A stretch of 64,000 nt of DNA from CAWCXF01 sp963799455 (GCA_963799455.1 CAWCXF010000007.1:1302001-1366000), one strand, 5' to 3'. Positions 15,797-24,802 are shown, counted from the first letter of the stretch. Numbers and translations: made by a program. The notes: generated from the letters alone by a model not told the origin.

Positions 15797-17080
15797 TCAG
15801 GCGCCCAGGCGGTCGCGCAGCGCATACCACGTCATCGCCAGCGCCAGGAGCGGCGCGCGGGCGCGGCCCGAGCCGGGGAAGGGGCGATGCGGGATCGCGG
15901 CCATGGCGTCGAGGCGCCCCGGACGCCCCAGGATGGCCTCGGCGAGGATCTCGCCCGCGATCACGGCCATGGCGACGCCGTGGCCCGAATAGCCCCCCGC
16001 GCTCAGCACCCGGGGCGCCGTGCGCGCCAGATGCGGCAGGCGCGCGCGGGTGATCGCCAGCGTGCCGCCCCAGGCATGGGTGATGCGCGCCCCTGCGAGC
16101 TGGGGATAGACGCGCAGCATCGGGCGCCGCACGAGCGCCGCGATGTCGGCCGGGAAGCGGTAGCCGTAGCTCTCGCCGCCGCCGAACAGCAGCCGCCCGT
16201 CCTCCGAAGCCCGCCAGTAGCTGACCACGAAGTCCCCGTCGGCCACGGCCACGTCGCGCGTGAGCGGCATCGCCTCCCCGAGCGGCTCGGTCGCCACGAT
16301 GAAGTTGTTGATCGGCATGACGCGCGCCGCCACCCTTCGGTCGAGCGCGCCCAGATATCCGTTGCAGGCCAGGATCACGTGGTCGGCCCTCACCCGGCCG
16401 CGGTCGGTGACGACGGCGGGCCGGTCGCCCTCGACGACGCGCGCGCGCGTGCCCTCGCGGATGCGCGCCCCTGCCCCTTCGGCAGCCCGAGCCAGCCCCA
16501 GCGCGAAGCGCAGCGGATGGATGTGCGCGGCGCCGTGGTCGAGCGCGCCCCCGGCGAAGCGCCCCGAGCCCGTGAGCGCGCCGACGCCTTCGCGGTCGAG
16601 CGGCTCCACGGCGTCGTAGCCGTAGCGCGTGGCCAGGTGCTCGGCCACGCGGTGCGCGTGCGCGACGCCGCGCGCGGCGCGGTCCACCTCGGCCACGCCG
16701 GGCGTCCAGCGCGCCTCGGGCGCGTGCGCCGCGACCAGCGCGCGGACTCGCGCCTTCGCGGCCTCCGCGATCTCCCACAGCGCCCGCGCGGAGGGCTCGC
16801 CCAGGCGCGCCTCCAGCGCGACCTGGTCGAGCCGCTGGCCGCTGCCGACCTGCCCGCCGTTGCGGCCCGAGGCGCCCGATCCCGCGCGCCGCGCCTCCAC
16901 GACCACCACGTCGGCCCCGGCCCGCGCGAGGCTCAGCGCGGCCGACAGGCCGGTGTAGCCGGCGCCCACCACGCAGACGTGGCAGCGCGCGTCGCCCTCG
17001 AGGGGCGGGCGCGGCTCGGGGGCCCGCGCGGTCTCGGCGTACCAGGAGGGGGAGGGGTCTCGAGCGTCGAGCAGGTTCAT
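15797..17080 (-). CDS. puuB: FAD-dependent amine oxidoreductase (gamma-glutamylputrescine oxidase-like)
   Basis: 427 residues of the DAO superfamily. The N-terminal ADP-binding motif VVGAGYTGLSAALSLARAGADVVVVEA is preceded by the SPSWYAETAR lead typical of PuuB/OrdL. SGRNGGQV is the flavin-proximal segment, and the C-terminal LSAGGYSGHGVAMAVIAGEILAEAI closes the FAD domain. Expected to oxidise gamma-glutamylputrescine (or a related gamma-glutamyl amine) to the aldehyde, giving H2O2 and ammonia. ATG at 17078-17080. It sits 65 bp after the PuuA-like ligase that would make its substrate. Confidence 0.88.
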   Translation of the reverse strand: MNLLDARDPSPSWYAETARAPEPRPPLEGDARCHVCVVGAGYTGLSAALSLARAGADVVVVEARRAGSGASGRNGGQVGSGQRLDQVALEARLGEPSARALWEIAEAAKARVRALVAAHAPEARWTPGVAEVDRAARGVAHAHRVAEHLATRYGYDAVEPLDREGVGALTGSGRFAGGALDHGAAHIHPLRFALGLARAAEGAGARIREGTRARVVEGDRPAVVTDRGRVRADHVILACNGYLGALDRRVAARVMPINNFIVATEPLGEAMPLTRDVAVADGDFVVSYWRASEDGRLLFGGGESYGYRFPADIAALVRRPMLRVYPQLAGARITHAWGGTLAITRARLPHLARTAPRVLSAGGYSGHGVAMAVIAGEILAEAILGRPGRLDAMAAIPHRPFPGSGRARAPLLALAMTWYALRDRLGA

Positions 17081-17099
17081 GGCGCCCCGATGGAAGGCT

Positions 17100-17145
17100 G
17101 GGGGCACGCGTGCCCCTCGCAGGGGTCGCACCCCCAGACCCCCGC
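17100..17145 (-). terminator. Hairpin-rich intercistronic element after puuA-like gene
   Basis: GGGGCACGCGTGCCCC forms a perfect palindrome, and ACCCCCAGACCCCCGC (17130-17145, a variant of the repeated 16-mer) abuts the stop codon of the ligase gene. It lies inside an operon, so it may attenuate or stabilise mRNA rather than stop transcription. Confidence 0.5.
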
Positions 17146-18513
17146 TCACACGCTCATCAGGAGGTGCTCGCGCTCCCACGGGCTGATGACCTGGAGGAAC
17201 TCGTCGTATTCGGCGGCCTTCACGATCTCGTAGACGCGGCAGAAGGGCTCGCCGAGGGCATCGCGGATGGCGCGCGCGCCCGCGAAGCCCTCCAGGGCGG
17301 CGGCGATGCCGCGCGGGATCGCCTCCTCGCCGGCATGGGCGTCGCCGTGGCACTCGTTCGTGGGCGGCACGCCCTCGGCCATGCCGAGGAGGCCGCAGGC
17401 GAGCGAGGCGGCGATCGCGAGGTAGGGGTTGCAGTCCATGCCCGCCAGCCGGTTCTCGACCCGCCGCGCGTCGGGCTCGGACACGGGGATGCGGATGCCG
17501 GTGGTGCGGTTGTCGCGCGCCCATTCGAGGTTGATCGGCGCGGAGTGGTCGCGGGTGTAGCGCCGGTAGCTGTTCACGTAAGGCGCGAGGATGGCGATCA
17601 CGCTGGGCAGGTGGCGTTGCAGGCCGCCCACGAAGTGCGAGAACGCCTCCGTCTCGGCCCCCTCGGCGTCGGTGAAGAGCGTGGCTCCGCGCGCGTCGAG
17701 CACCGAGTGGTGCATGTGCATCGCCGAGCCGGGCTCGCCCTCGATCGGCTGGGCCATGAAGGTGGCGAAGCAGTCGTGCCTGAGCGCGGCCTCCCGGATC
17801 AGGCGCTTGAAGTAGAACACCTCGTCGGCGAGCCGCACCGGGTCGCCGTGCTGGAGGTTGATCTCGACCTGCCCCGCGCCGCCCTCCTGGGTGATGCCGT
17901 CGATCTCGAAGCCCTGCGCCTGGGCGAAGGCGTAGATGTCGTCGATCACGGGGCCGTACTCGTCCACCGCCGAGAGCGAGTAGGACTGGCGCGCGGCCGC
18001 GGGCCGCCCCGAGCGGCCCATCATCGGCTCGACCCGCTTGGCCGGGTCGAGGTTGGGCGCGACGAGGTAGAACTCCATCTCGGGCGCCACCACAGGCCGC
18101 CAGCCGCGCTCGGCGAAGAGCCCGACGACGCGCTTGAGCACGTTGCGCGGCGCCATCGCGATGGGCTCGCCGTCGCGGCCCACCGCGTCGTGGATCACCT
18201 GGAGCGTGCGGTCGGCGGCCCAGGGGCAGGCCGAGGCGGTCTGCATGTCGGGCACGAGCTTCATGTCGGGCTCGGTGTAGTCGGTCTCGCCCTCGGCCTC
18301 CGACCAGCCTCCGGTGATGGTCTGGTAGAAGATCGAGTTGGGCAGGAAGAAGTGGGTCTGACGCGCGAACTTCGAGGCCGGCACCGCCTTGCCGCGCGCG
18401 ATCCCCGACAGGTCCGGCACCACGCACTCCACCTCGTCGAGCCGGTGGCCCGCGAGGTAGGCGCGCGCGGCCTCGGGCAGCCGGTCGCGCCAGTCGCCCG
18501 CGTGGTCACGCAT
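17146..18513 (-). CDS. puuA: Glutamine synthetase-family ligase, gamma-glutamylputrescine synthetase type
   Basis: 455 residues. Gln-synthetase N-terminal beta-grasp domain, then the catalytic domain with EMEFYLV (Glu metal ligand), QEGGAGQVEINLQHGDP, GSAMHMHHSV, NRTTGIRIP and RVENRLAGMDCNPYLAIAASLACG. The set matches PuuA rather than GlnA (no adenylylation loop). Ligates glutamate to a polyamine amino group using ATP. Start at ATG 18513, overlapping the amidotransferase stop by 8 bp (ATGCGTGA); a start ten codons upstream would lie inside that gene. Confidence 0.9.
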   Translation of the reverse strand: MRDHAGDWRDRLPEAARAYLAGHRLDEVECVVPDLSGIARGKAVPASKFARQTHFFLPNSIFYQTITGGWSEAEGETDYTEPDMKLVPDMQTASACPWAADRTLQVIHDAVGRDGEPIAMAPRNVLKRVVGLFAERGWRPVVAPEMEFYLVAPNLDPAKRVEPMMGRSGRPAAARQSYSLSAVDEYGPVIDDIYAFAQAQGFEIDGITQEGGAGQVEINLQHGDPVRLADEVFYFKRLIREAALRHDCFATFMAQPIEGEPGSAMHMHHSVLDARGATLFTDAEGAETEAFSHFVGGLQRHLPSVIAILAPYVNSYRRYTRDHSAPINLEWARDNRTTGIRIPVSEPDARRVENRLAGMDCNPYLAIAASLACGLLGMAEGVPPTNECHGDAHAGEEAIPRGIAAALEGFAGARAIRDALGEPFCRVYEIVKAAEYDEFLQVISPWEREHLLMSV

Positions 18514-19234
18514 CGGCGTGCCCGCCGCCGGACCCGCGCTCACGCATGGGCGCGAGCGCCCCCTTGAGCACGCGCGCCATGCGCGCAGCGACCCGCGCCG
18601 CGTCCATGGGCAGCGCCGTGCCCGCTTCGGCCCGCTCCATCCGCTCGTCGGGATGGTCGCCGGTGCCGCGGCGCTGTGCGACGTAGGCCGCGATCAGCGC
18701 GGGCGTGAACTCCGGGTGCGGCTGGATCGTCCAGGCGTGATCGCCATAGGCCAGCGCGGCGACGCGGCAGCCGGTCGTCTCGCCCACCACCCGCGCGCCG
18801 GGCGGCGGCTCGACCACCTGGTCCTGGTGCCAGGCGTTGAGCGCGACCTCGTCCAAGCCCTCGATGCGGTAGGCGGTGCGCCCGAGCGACCAGCCGCCCG
18901 CCCACTTCTCGACCCGCCCGCCGAGCGCCTGGGCCACGATCTGATGGCCGAAGCACACGCCCACCAGCGGCCGCCGTGCGGCATGGATCTCGCGGATCAG
19001 GTTTTCGAGCGGCGCGATGAAGGGCAGGTCGTCGTAGGCGCCGTGCCGCGAGCCGCTGACGAGCCAGCCATCGGCCTCCTCGATGGAGGCGGGGAACTCC
19101 ATGTCCACGACGTTCCAGGTGCGGAAGTCGAAGCCGTGGCCGTCGAGCAGGCGGGCGAACATCGCCGAGAAGTCCCCGTGCTCCGCGGCCACCGCCTCGG
19201 GGACGTGGCCGCATTGCAGGATGCCGATTCGCAT
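18506..19234 (-). CDS. Type 1 glutamine amidotransferase (GMP synthase-like)
   Basis: 242 residues. The class I amidotransferase triad is complete: Cys94 in VGVCFGHQI, His173 and Glu175 in IQPHPEF. MRIGILQCGHVPE is the characteristic N-terminus of this stand-alone branch. In polyamine catabolic operons such proteins may play the role of PuuD, removing glutamate from gamma-glutamyl intermediates; that role is inferred from context. Overlaps the downstream ligase start by 8 bp and lies 49 bp after the second GS-like gene. Confidence 0.87.
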   Translation of the reverse strand: MRIGILQCGHVPEAVAAEHGDFSAMFARLLDGHGFDFRTWNVVDMEFPASIEEADGWLVSGSRHGAYDDLPFIAPLENLIREIHAARRPLVGVCFGHQIVAQALGGRVEKWAGGWSLGRTAYRIEGLDEVALNAWHQDQVVEPPPGARVVGETTGCRVAALAYGDHAWTIQPHPEFTPALIAAYVAQRRGTGDHPDERMERAEAGTALPMDAARVAARMARVLKGALAPMRERGSGGGHADA

Positions 19235-19283
19235 GGGTGCCTCTGGGGTTGCCGCGCCCCGATACGCCCGCGCGCGCTTTCGG

Positions 19284-20549
19284 TCAAACGGCGTCGCGGT
19301 GGAGGCCTTCCAGCGCCGCCGCATCGAGGCCCGCGAGCGCGCGCATCTCGTGGCGCTTGGTGTGGGCGAAGGTCTCCACCAGCAGCGGGTCGAGGATCCG
19401 CGCCACCAGCGGCGAGGCGAGCCGCCCCACCGCCCCCGCCCAGTCGGGCGCGAGGCGCGGCAGGTCTCGCGCGTAGGCGTTGCCGGTCACGGCCTCGGGC
19501 GGCTCCAGCGCGTCCTCGACGCCGATGAGCGCGGCGCCGAGGATCGCGGCCATCACCAGATGCGGGTTGGCGTCGGCGCCCGCGACGCGGTGCTCGATGC
19601 GCCGCGCCTCGGGAGGCCCGGCCGGCACCCGGATCGCCACGGTGCGGTTCTCGTGCCCCCAGGCGCAGGCGAAGGGCGCGGGCCCGCCCGGCGCGAGGCG
19701 CGCGTAGCTCACGCCGTGGGGCGCGAACACGGCGGTGCAGTCGGGCATCGCGGCGAGGCAGCCCGCGACGATTCGAGGCAGGATCGCCCCGGCCTCGTTG
19801 CGCCCGCCCCGCTCGAAGGAGAGGTGGACGTGCATCCCGCTGCCGGGCGCGTCCGCGTAGGGCTTCGCCAGGAAGGTCGCCGACAGGCCCTGCGCGGCGG
19901 CGGTGCCCTTGACGAGCAGCTTCAGCAGCGCCGCGTCGTCGGCGGCGCCCAGCGCGTCGCGGTGGGTGAGGTTGACCTCCATCTGCCCCGGCGCGCCCTC
20001 CGAGACCATGGCTTCGAGCGAGAGGCCCATCGCCGCGGCGCCGTCCTCCACCGCGTCGAGGAAGGCGGCGAACTCGTCGAGCGCGGCGAGCGAGAGCACG
20101 TCGCCCGCGGCGATCGGGCGCCCCGTGACGGGCGAGGGCGGCGGGCGCAGCGGGGCCGAGGGGTCCGCCAGCGCGAACTCCAGCTCGACGGCGGCGACGG
20201 GCTTCAGGCCCAGCGCCTCCCAGCGCGCGACGGCAGACGCCAGCGCCACGCGGGGGTCGGCCGGGAAGGCCGTGCCGTCCTCGCGCGCGAGGCTCGCCGG
20301 GACCAGCACGGCGGGCCGCGCGAGCCAGGGCATCGGAACCTCGCGCCCCGTGGGCACCAGGAGGCCGTCCACGTCGCCCGTGGGCAGCACCAGGGGCGAG
20401 CCCTCGGGGTCCGCCCCCGTCACGTCGAGCCCCGCGGCCGACAGCGGCATCCGCACGCCCCCCGAGAGGGCCTTCTCGCGGTGGGACGCCGGCAGGCGCT
20501 TGCCGCGCCACTGGCCGTTCAGGTCGAGGGCCGCGACGCGCAGGCTCAC
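19284..20549 (-). CDS. Second glutamine synthetase-family ligase (divergent, 421 aa)
   Basis: Retains GS catalytic-domain motifs: AVELEFALADP, SEGAPGQMEVNLTH, SGMHVHLSFER, HENRTVAIRVP and RRIEHRVAGADANPHLVMAAILG. It is about 35 residues shorter than the neighbouring PuuA-like protein and quite different in sequence, notably at the N-terminus (VSLRVAALDLNGQWRGKRLP). GTG start at 20549 overlaps the stop of the upstream permease (GTGA). Probably gamma-glutamylates a different amine, or forms a hetero-oligomer with the neighbour; neither can be decided from sequence. Confidence 0.85.
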   Translation of the reverse strand: MSLRVAALDLNGQWRGKRLPASHREKALSGGVRMPLSAAGLDVTGADPEGSPLVLPTGDVDGLLVPTGREVPMPWLARPAVLVPASLAREDGTAFPADPRVALASAVARWEALGLKPVAAVELEFALADPSAPLRPPPSPVTGRPIAAGDVLSLAALDEFAAFLDAVEDGAAAMGLSLEAMVSEGAPGQMEVNLTHRDALGAADDAALLKLLVKGTAAAQGLSATFLAKPYADAPGSGMHVHLSFERGGRNEAGAILPRIVAGCLAAMPDCTAVFAPHGVSYARLAPGGPAPFACAWGHENRTVAIRVPAGPPEARRIEHRVAGADANPHLVMAAILGAALIGVEDALEPPEAVTGNAYARDLPRLAPDWAGAVGRLASPLVARILDPLLVETFAHTKRHEMRALAGLDAAALEGLHRDAV

Positions 20550-21385
20550 CGCATGAACTGGGGCCGGTAGCGCACGCGCTCGCGCCGCTCGGGGGGCAGG
20601 TGGCGGTTGAGCCGCGCGTTCACCGCGCCCGCGAGTGCGATGACCGCGAGCGTGAGCGCGATGAAGTAGAGCGCGACGATGGGGTAGGGGACGAAGGGGT
20701 TGAAGGTCTTGTCGGCGAAGTAGCTCGCGTAGTAGAGCGCGTCCCCCCTCTGCTGGCGCGCCGGGAAGCCCGAGAAGAACACCAGCGTGGTGGCGTGGAA
20801 GAGGAAGATCGCCTCGTTGGTGTAGGCGGGCCAGGCGAGGCGCAGCATCACCGGCCAGGTGATGCGGCGGAACTTGCGCCACCCGCTCAGGCCGTAGGCG
20901 TCGGCCGCCTCCAGGTCGCCCCGCGGCACCGAGCGCAGCGCGCCGAAGAAGATCTCGGCCGCGTAGGCGGAGGTGTTGAGGAACAGCACGACGAGCGCGC
21001 CGCCCCAGGCGCGGGTGAGCCACGACGTGTCCGCGTCGAAGGCCACGCCCAGCAGCGAGAACTCGACGCCCCCGCGCGGCAGCTGCACGAAGGCCTCGTA
21101 GGCGAGGAAGAACTGGATGAAGAGCGGCGAGCCGCGAAAGGCGAACACGAACCAGTCGGCCGGCTTCCTGACCCACGCGCGGCGCGAGCTGCGCATGAGC
21201 GCGAGCGCCGTGGCGAGCACGAAGCCCGCCGCGAGCGCCAGCACGCCGAAGTAGACGTTCCAGATCATCCCCGAGCCGATCAGCGTGAACTGCTGGCAGA
21301 GCGTGAAGTCCGAGCGCGGCAGGAGCCGCTCGCCGATGCCGATCGAGCGCAGCGCGTAGTCCTGGATCGTCTGCCAGCAGCTCAT
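20546..21385 (-). CDS. Amino-acid-type ABC transporter permease (HisM/ArtM-like)
   Basis: 279 residues with about five membrane segments, the first at IWNVYFGVLALAAGFVLATALAL. The EAA loop is EAADAYGLSGWRKFRRITWPVML. AFRGSPLFIQFFLAYEAF is the conserved start of the core. Partner of the adjacent permease in a heterodimeric channel. Its stop overlaps the start of the GS-like gene, and the next permease ends only 24 bp upstream. Type differs from PotBC spermidine permeases, so the imported substrate may be a basic amino acid, opine or small amine. Confidence 0.9.
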   Translation of the reverse strand: MSCWQTIQDYALRSIGIGERLLPRSDFTLCQQFTLIGSGMIWNVYFGVLALAAGFVLATALALMRSSRRAWVRKPADWFVFAFRGSPLFIQFFLAYEAFVQLPRGGVEFSLLGVAFDADTSWLTRAWGGALVVLFLNTSAYAAEIFFGALRSVPRGDLEAADAYGLSGWRKFRRITWPVMLRLAWPAYTNEAIFLFHATTLVFFSGFPARQQRGDALYYASYFADKTFNPFVPYPIVALYFIALTLAVIALAGAVNARLNRHLPPERRERVRYRPQFMR

Positions 21386-21409
21386 GGGGCGCGGCTCATG
21401 GGGCGCGGC

Positions 21410-22291
21410 TCACGCGGCGGCCTTGCGCATCGCCTCGCCCTGGGCCGTCGCCTGCCCGCGCGACAGCCGCGCCGAGAGCCGCCCCAGCGCGACCTCGGAG
21501 AGCTTGGTGAGCCCGAGGTAGAAGACGAGCAGCGCCAGGAAGTACCACAGCCGCCAGTCGGGATGCGGATAGGCGTAGGCGGTCGTCTTCGACGCGCCCA
21601 GCTCGCGCGCCCAGTAGACGATGTCCTCCACGCCCAGGAGGAAGAGGAGCGGCGTCGCCTTGACGAGGATCATCCACAGGTTCGACAGGCCCGGCAGCGC
21701 GAAGACCCATGTCTGCGGCATCAGCACCCGGCGGAACGCCTGGGCGCGCGTCATGCCGTAGGCCTCGGCCGTCTCCATCTGCGCGCGCGGCACGGCGCGC
21801 ATCGCGCCGGACAGCACGTTGGAGGCGAAGGCGCCGAACACGATGGCGAAGGTCAGCACCGCCAGCGTGAAGCCGTAGCCCTCGTGGACCCATTGGGGCG
21901 CGGTGGAGAGCGGCAGCTTGGCCTGCGCGCACACCACGAAGTCGTTGCCCTGCCGCACCGGCCTGCCCCAGTCGGGGCACAGCACCTTGTGGCGGACCCA
22001 CTCGAGCCCCTGGTCGAGCGCGATGACGAAGAAGAGGAAGAACACGATGTCGGGCACGCCGCGCACGATCGAGCTGTAGCCCCGGCCGAGCCAGCGCACG
22101 GGCGCGACGCGTGAGCGCGAGGCGACGGCGCCGAGGAGCCCGAACGCGAGCGCCACGGGCGCGGTGACGGCGAGGAGCACCAGCACCGTGCCGAAGCTGG
22201 CGTAGAACGCCATGTGCTTGCCCGTCGTCAGGTAGCAGGCGAGCCAGGGAAGGCCGTCGAGGGCCGAAGGGTCGGCGCAGAACTCGAACAT
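21410..22291 (-). CDS. Amino-acid-type ABC transporter permease (HisQ-like)
   Basis: 293 residues. Core start VRGVPDIVFFLFFVIALDQGLEW and EAA loop ETAEAYGMTRAQAFRRVLMPQTWVFALPG. A long insert between membrane segments (residues about 118-155, LCPDWGRPVRQG) is also found in octopine/histidine-type permeases of alphaproteobacteria. First of the two permease genes, located after the binding-protein gene with a structured 90-bp spacer. Confidence 0.9.
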   Translation of the reverse strand: MFEFCADPSALDGLPWLACYLTTGKHMAFYASFGTVLVLLAVTAPVALAFGLLGAVASRSRVAPVRWLGRGYSSIVRGVPDIVFFLFFVIALDQGLEWVRHKVLCPDWGRPVRQGNDFVVCAQAKLPLSTAPQWVHEGYGFTLAVLTFAIVFGAFASNVLSGAMRAVPRAQMETAEAYGMTRAQAFRRVLMPQTWVFALPGLSNLWMILVKATPLLFLLGVEDIVYWARELGASKTTAYAYPHPDWRLWYFLALLVFYLGLTKLSEVALGRLSARLSRGQATAQGEAMRKAAA

Positions 22292-22381
22292 CAGGAGCCC
22301 GGGGGCTCTGCCGTCGCGCCAGAGGCGCGCACCTTCGGTGCGACCCCCGCCGGGGGCCCGCAGGGCCCCCGGACCCCCGCA
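22292..22381 (-). promoter_or_regulatory. Stacked hairpins between binding-protein and permease genes
   Basis: On the minus strand the order after the stop is the repeated 16-mer (22365-22380), GGGGGCCC-TGC-GGGCCCCC, GCACC-GAA-GGTGC and GCGCC-TCTG-GCGC-type stems. Such structure after a binding-protein gene is commonly linked to higher stability of that part of the mRNA, giving more binding protein than permease (general knowledge). Confidence 0.5.
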
Positions 22382-23095
22382 TTAGAAGGTCTGCGCATCC
22401 TCACCGAACCACTTGGTGATCATCGTGTTGAGCGTGCCGTCCTCCTTCATCGCGGCGATCGCCGCGTCGAGCCGGTCCTTCAGCTCGGCGTCGCTCTCGC
22501 GCAGGCCCACGCCGATGCCGCCGCCGAGCTGCACGTCCTCGCCGACGAACGCCAGGTCGGGATCCTGATCGACGATCGGCACGAGGTAGTCCTTGTCGGC
22601 GAACACGGCGTCGGCCTCGCCGTTGCGCACGGCCGCCACCGACTCGTCGGGGGTGGCGAACTCCAGGAGCGTCGCGCCCGACTCGGCGACGTGCGCGGCC
22701 TGGATGGTGTTGACCTGAGCTGCGACCACGCCGCCTTCGAGGTCCACGCCCTCGTCCGTCGCGGCGTAGGCGGAGGCGGCGGGCGGGATGTAGTTCTGCG
22801 TGAAGTCGATCACCTCGTCGCGCTCGTCGGTGATGCTCATGCCCGCCATGATCGCGTCGTAGTTGCCCGACACAAGGTTGGGGATGATCGAGTCCCAGTC
22901 GTTCGTCACCCACTCGCAGCTCAGCTCGGCGCGCGCGCAAAGCTCGTCGCCCAGCTCGCGCTCGAAGCCGTCGACCTCGCCCGCGTCGTTGATGAAGTTG
23001 TAGGGCGCGTAGGCCCCCTCCGTGGCCAGCCGCACGGTCTGCTGGGCGAGCGCGGGGCCGGCGGCGAGGATCGCCGCGGCGAGGATCAGTCTCAT
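22382..23095 (-). CDS. Periplasmic amino-acid/amine-binding protein (SBP_bac_3)
   Basis: 237 residues. Signal peptide MRLILAAAILAAGPALA followed by QQTVRLATEGAYAPYNFINDAGEVDGFERELGDELC, the classical family-3 opening, then DWDSIIPNLVSGNYDAIMAGMSIT and ADAVFADKDYLVP. The pair of Cys around CARAELSCEW is as in Lys/Arg/Orn and octopine binding proteins. Delivers substrate to the adjacent permease pair. Located directly after the frameshifted ATPase (22 bp). Confidence 0.93.
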   Translation of the reverse strand: MRLILAAAILAAGPALAQQTVRLATEGAYAPYNFINDAGEVDGFERELGDELCARAELSCEWVTNDWDSIIPNLVSGNYDAIMAGMSITDERDEVIDFTQNYIPPAASAYAATDEGVDLEGGVVAAQVNTIQAAHVAESGATLLEFATPDESVAAVRNGEADAVFADKDYLVPIVDQDPDLAFVGEDVQLGGGIGVGLRESDAELKDRLDAAIAAMKEDGTLNTMITKWFGEDAQTF

Positions 23096-23117
23096 TCTTC
23101 GTCTCCCTTGTCGGTGG

Positions 23118-23895
23118 TCATGCGGCTTGGCCTGCGCCGAGGAAGCCGCGCAGGCGGTCGGATTCGGGCGCGCCGAAGAGCCGCTCGGGCGGTCCTTCCT
23201 CCAGGATGCGCCCGTGATGGAGGAACACCACGTGATCGCTCAGATCCGCGGCGAGCTTCATGTCGTGCGTCACGAGGATCATCGTGCGCCCCTCGGCGGC
23301 CAGATCCCGGATCACGCGGACCACCTCCTGCTCCAGCTCCGGATCGAGCGCCGAGGTCGGCTCGTCGAACAGCAGCGCCGTGGGCTCCATGGCGAGCGCG
23401 CGCGCGATCGCGGCGCGCTGCTGCTGGCCGCCCGAGAGCTGCGCGGGCCAGGAATCGGCCTTGTCGCCGATGCCCACCTTGTCGAGCAGCGCGCGCGCCA
23501 TCGGCTCGACCTCCGACGCGGGGCGCCTGAGCACCGTCACGGGGGCCTCCATCACGTTGCGCAGCACGCTCATGTGGGACCAGAGGTTGAACTGCTGGAA
23601 CACCATCGACAACCGCGTGCGGATGCGCACGACCTGGGCGTGGTCGGCCGGGTGGCGTCCGCGCCCCTCGCCGCGCCAGCGCACCGGCTCGCCCTCGAAG
23701 ACGATCTCGCCCTGCTGGCTGTCCTCCAGCAGGTTGAGGCAGCGCAGCAGCGTGGACTTGCCCGAGCCCGACGAGCCGATCATCGACACCACGTCGCCCG
23801 ACGCGCGCGGTGAGCGAGACGCCGCGCAGCACCTCCAGCTCGCCGAAGGACTTGTGGAGGTCGCGGACCTCGATGACGGGCGCTGGCTCGGGCAT
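23118..23895 (-). pseudogene. ABC transporter ATPase (HisP-like) with single-base frameshift
   Basis: Starts MPEPAPVIEVRDLHKSFGELEVLRGVSLTA in one frame. After an extra base near 23800-23808 it continues in another as GDVVSMIGSSGSGKSTLLRCLN (Walker A), then QLSGGQQQRAAIARAL (signature), LLFDEPTSALDPE (Walker B) and LVTHDM (switch His) to the stop at 23118. All motifs are intact and the length without the extra base is normal (258 aa). A sequencing error or a very recent mutation is therefore as likely as an old pseudogene. If real, the importer would lack its motor. Confidence 0.85.
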
Positions 23896-23960
23896 GGGCC
23901 GCCGTGACGCTGCGGACCGCGCGAGTAGGGCGCAGAACGCCGCGAAGCGCAACGGTCAGG

Positions 23961-23989
23961 CCGCGGCCCTCGCGTGACGCCGGCCGCGG
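23961..23989 (-). terminator. Hairpin just after the PhnD-like gene
   Basis: CCGCGGCC (23961-23968) and GGCCGCGG (23982-23989) with a 13-nt loop, five bases after the minus-strand stop at 23995. No T-run, so termination is only probable. Separates the PhnD-like gene from the ABC operon. Confidence 0.4.
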
Positions 23990-23994
23990 GTGGG

Positions 23995-24747
23995 CTAGCC
24001 GGCGGGCATGGGCACGGGCACGGGCTCGACCTCGGGCGCCGGGGGCAGGTCGGCGTAGGCGCTCTCGGGCAGGCGGACGACGCCCAAGAGCCCCAGCGTC
24101 TCGCGCGAGGTCGCGTCGAGGCCCGCGATCGCCTCCGCCACGGCCTCGAAATGCGGCGCGGGATCGGCGGCCGCGGTGACGTAGGTCAGCCCTGGCGAGA
24201 CGCCGGTGCGGCCGATCACCCTCAAGCTCGCCGCGAAGGGCTCCCACCGCTCCAGCATCCGCCAGGTCACGGCGTCGATCGAGGCGAGGTCGGCGCGGCC
24301 CTCGGCCACGGCGCGCGCGCTCTCGACATGGGCGCCGGTGGCGAGGGTGGCGGGGAAGCGCAAGCCCCGCTCGGCCGCCCAGGCCTGCGGCGCGCCCCAG
24401 CCCGAATGGCTCATCCCTTCGCTGTAGGCGAAGCGACGGGCGGCGTAGGCGGCCGGGTCGTCTTCGTCGTCCGGGCGCACGACGAGCACGCTGTAGTAGT
24501 GGCCGGGCGGCGCGCCTTCGAGCCCGTGGTCCGGCGCGCCCACCAGCCTCACACGGCCCGTCAGCCGCGCACGGTAGGGCAGGTTGCAGATCTGGCCCAG
24601 CACCAGATCCGGGCTCTGCCAGCCCTCCCAGACGCCCACCTCCCGGTCGAGCGCGTCGGGCGCGGCCACGCCACGCGCGCGCAGGCCGTCGCGCACGAGC
24701 GCCCAGAGCGCGTCGTGCGCCGCCCGGTTCTGCGGCCGGTCGTACAT
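23995..24747 (-). CDS. PhnD/SsuA/transferrin-family substrate-binding-like protein
   Basis: About 250 residues. LPMYDRPQNRAAHDALWALVRDGLRARG, then SGWGAPQAWAAERGLRFPATLATGAHVESARAVAEGRADLASIDAVTW, is the phosphonate-type periplasmic binding fold. No signal peptide is visible, and no ATG or GTG exists in this frame before M24747, although homologues seem to start about ten residues earlier. An ATG overlapping the terB stop (24804-24806) is in the wrong frame by one base, so a small indel near the 5' end is possible. Probably co-transcribed with the TerB gene. Confidence 0.72.
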   Translation of the reverse strand: MYDRPQNRAAHDALWALVRDGLRARGVAAPDALDREVGVWEGWQSPDLVLGQICNLPYRARLTGRVRLVGAPDHGLEGAPPGHYYSVLVVRPDDEDDPAAYAARRFAYSEGMSHSGWGAPQAWAAERGLRFPATLATGAHVESARAVAEGRADLASIDAVTWRMLERWEPFAASLRVIGRTGVSPGLTYVTAAADPAPHFEAVAEAIAGLDATSRETLGLLGVVRLPESAYADLPPAPEVEPVPVPMPAG

Positions 24748-24802
24748 CGGCAGCGTGGCGAGCCCGCCGCCGCGGGCGATGGCTGTGCGCCGTCGCGGGG
24801 GC

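Noticed and set aside
15797..18427. A single 876-codon open frame on the minus strand that could be read as one long protein
   Set aside because: Its first half is an out-of-frame reading of the PuuA-like gene. Only the part from ATG 17080 is a real protein (FAD oxidoreductase).
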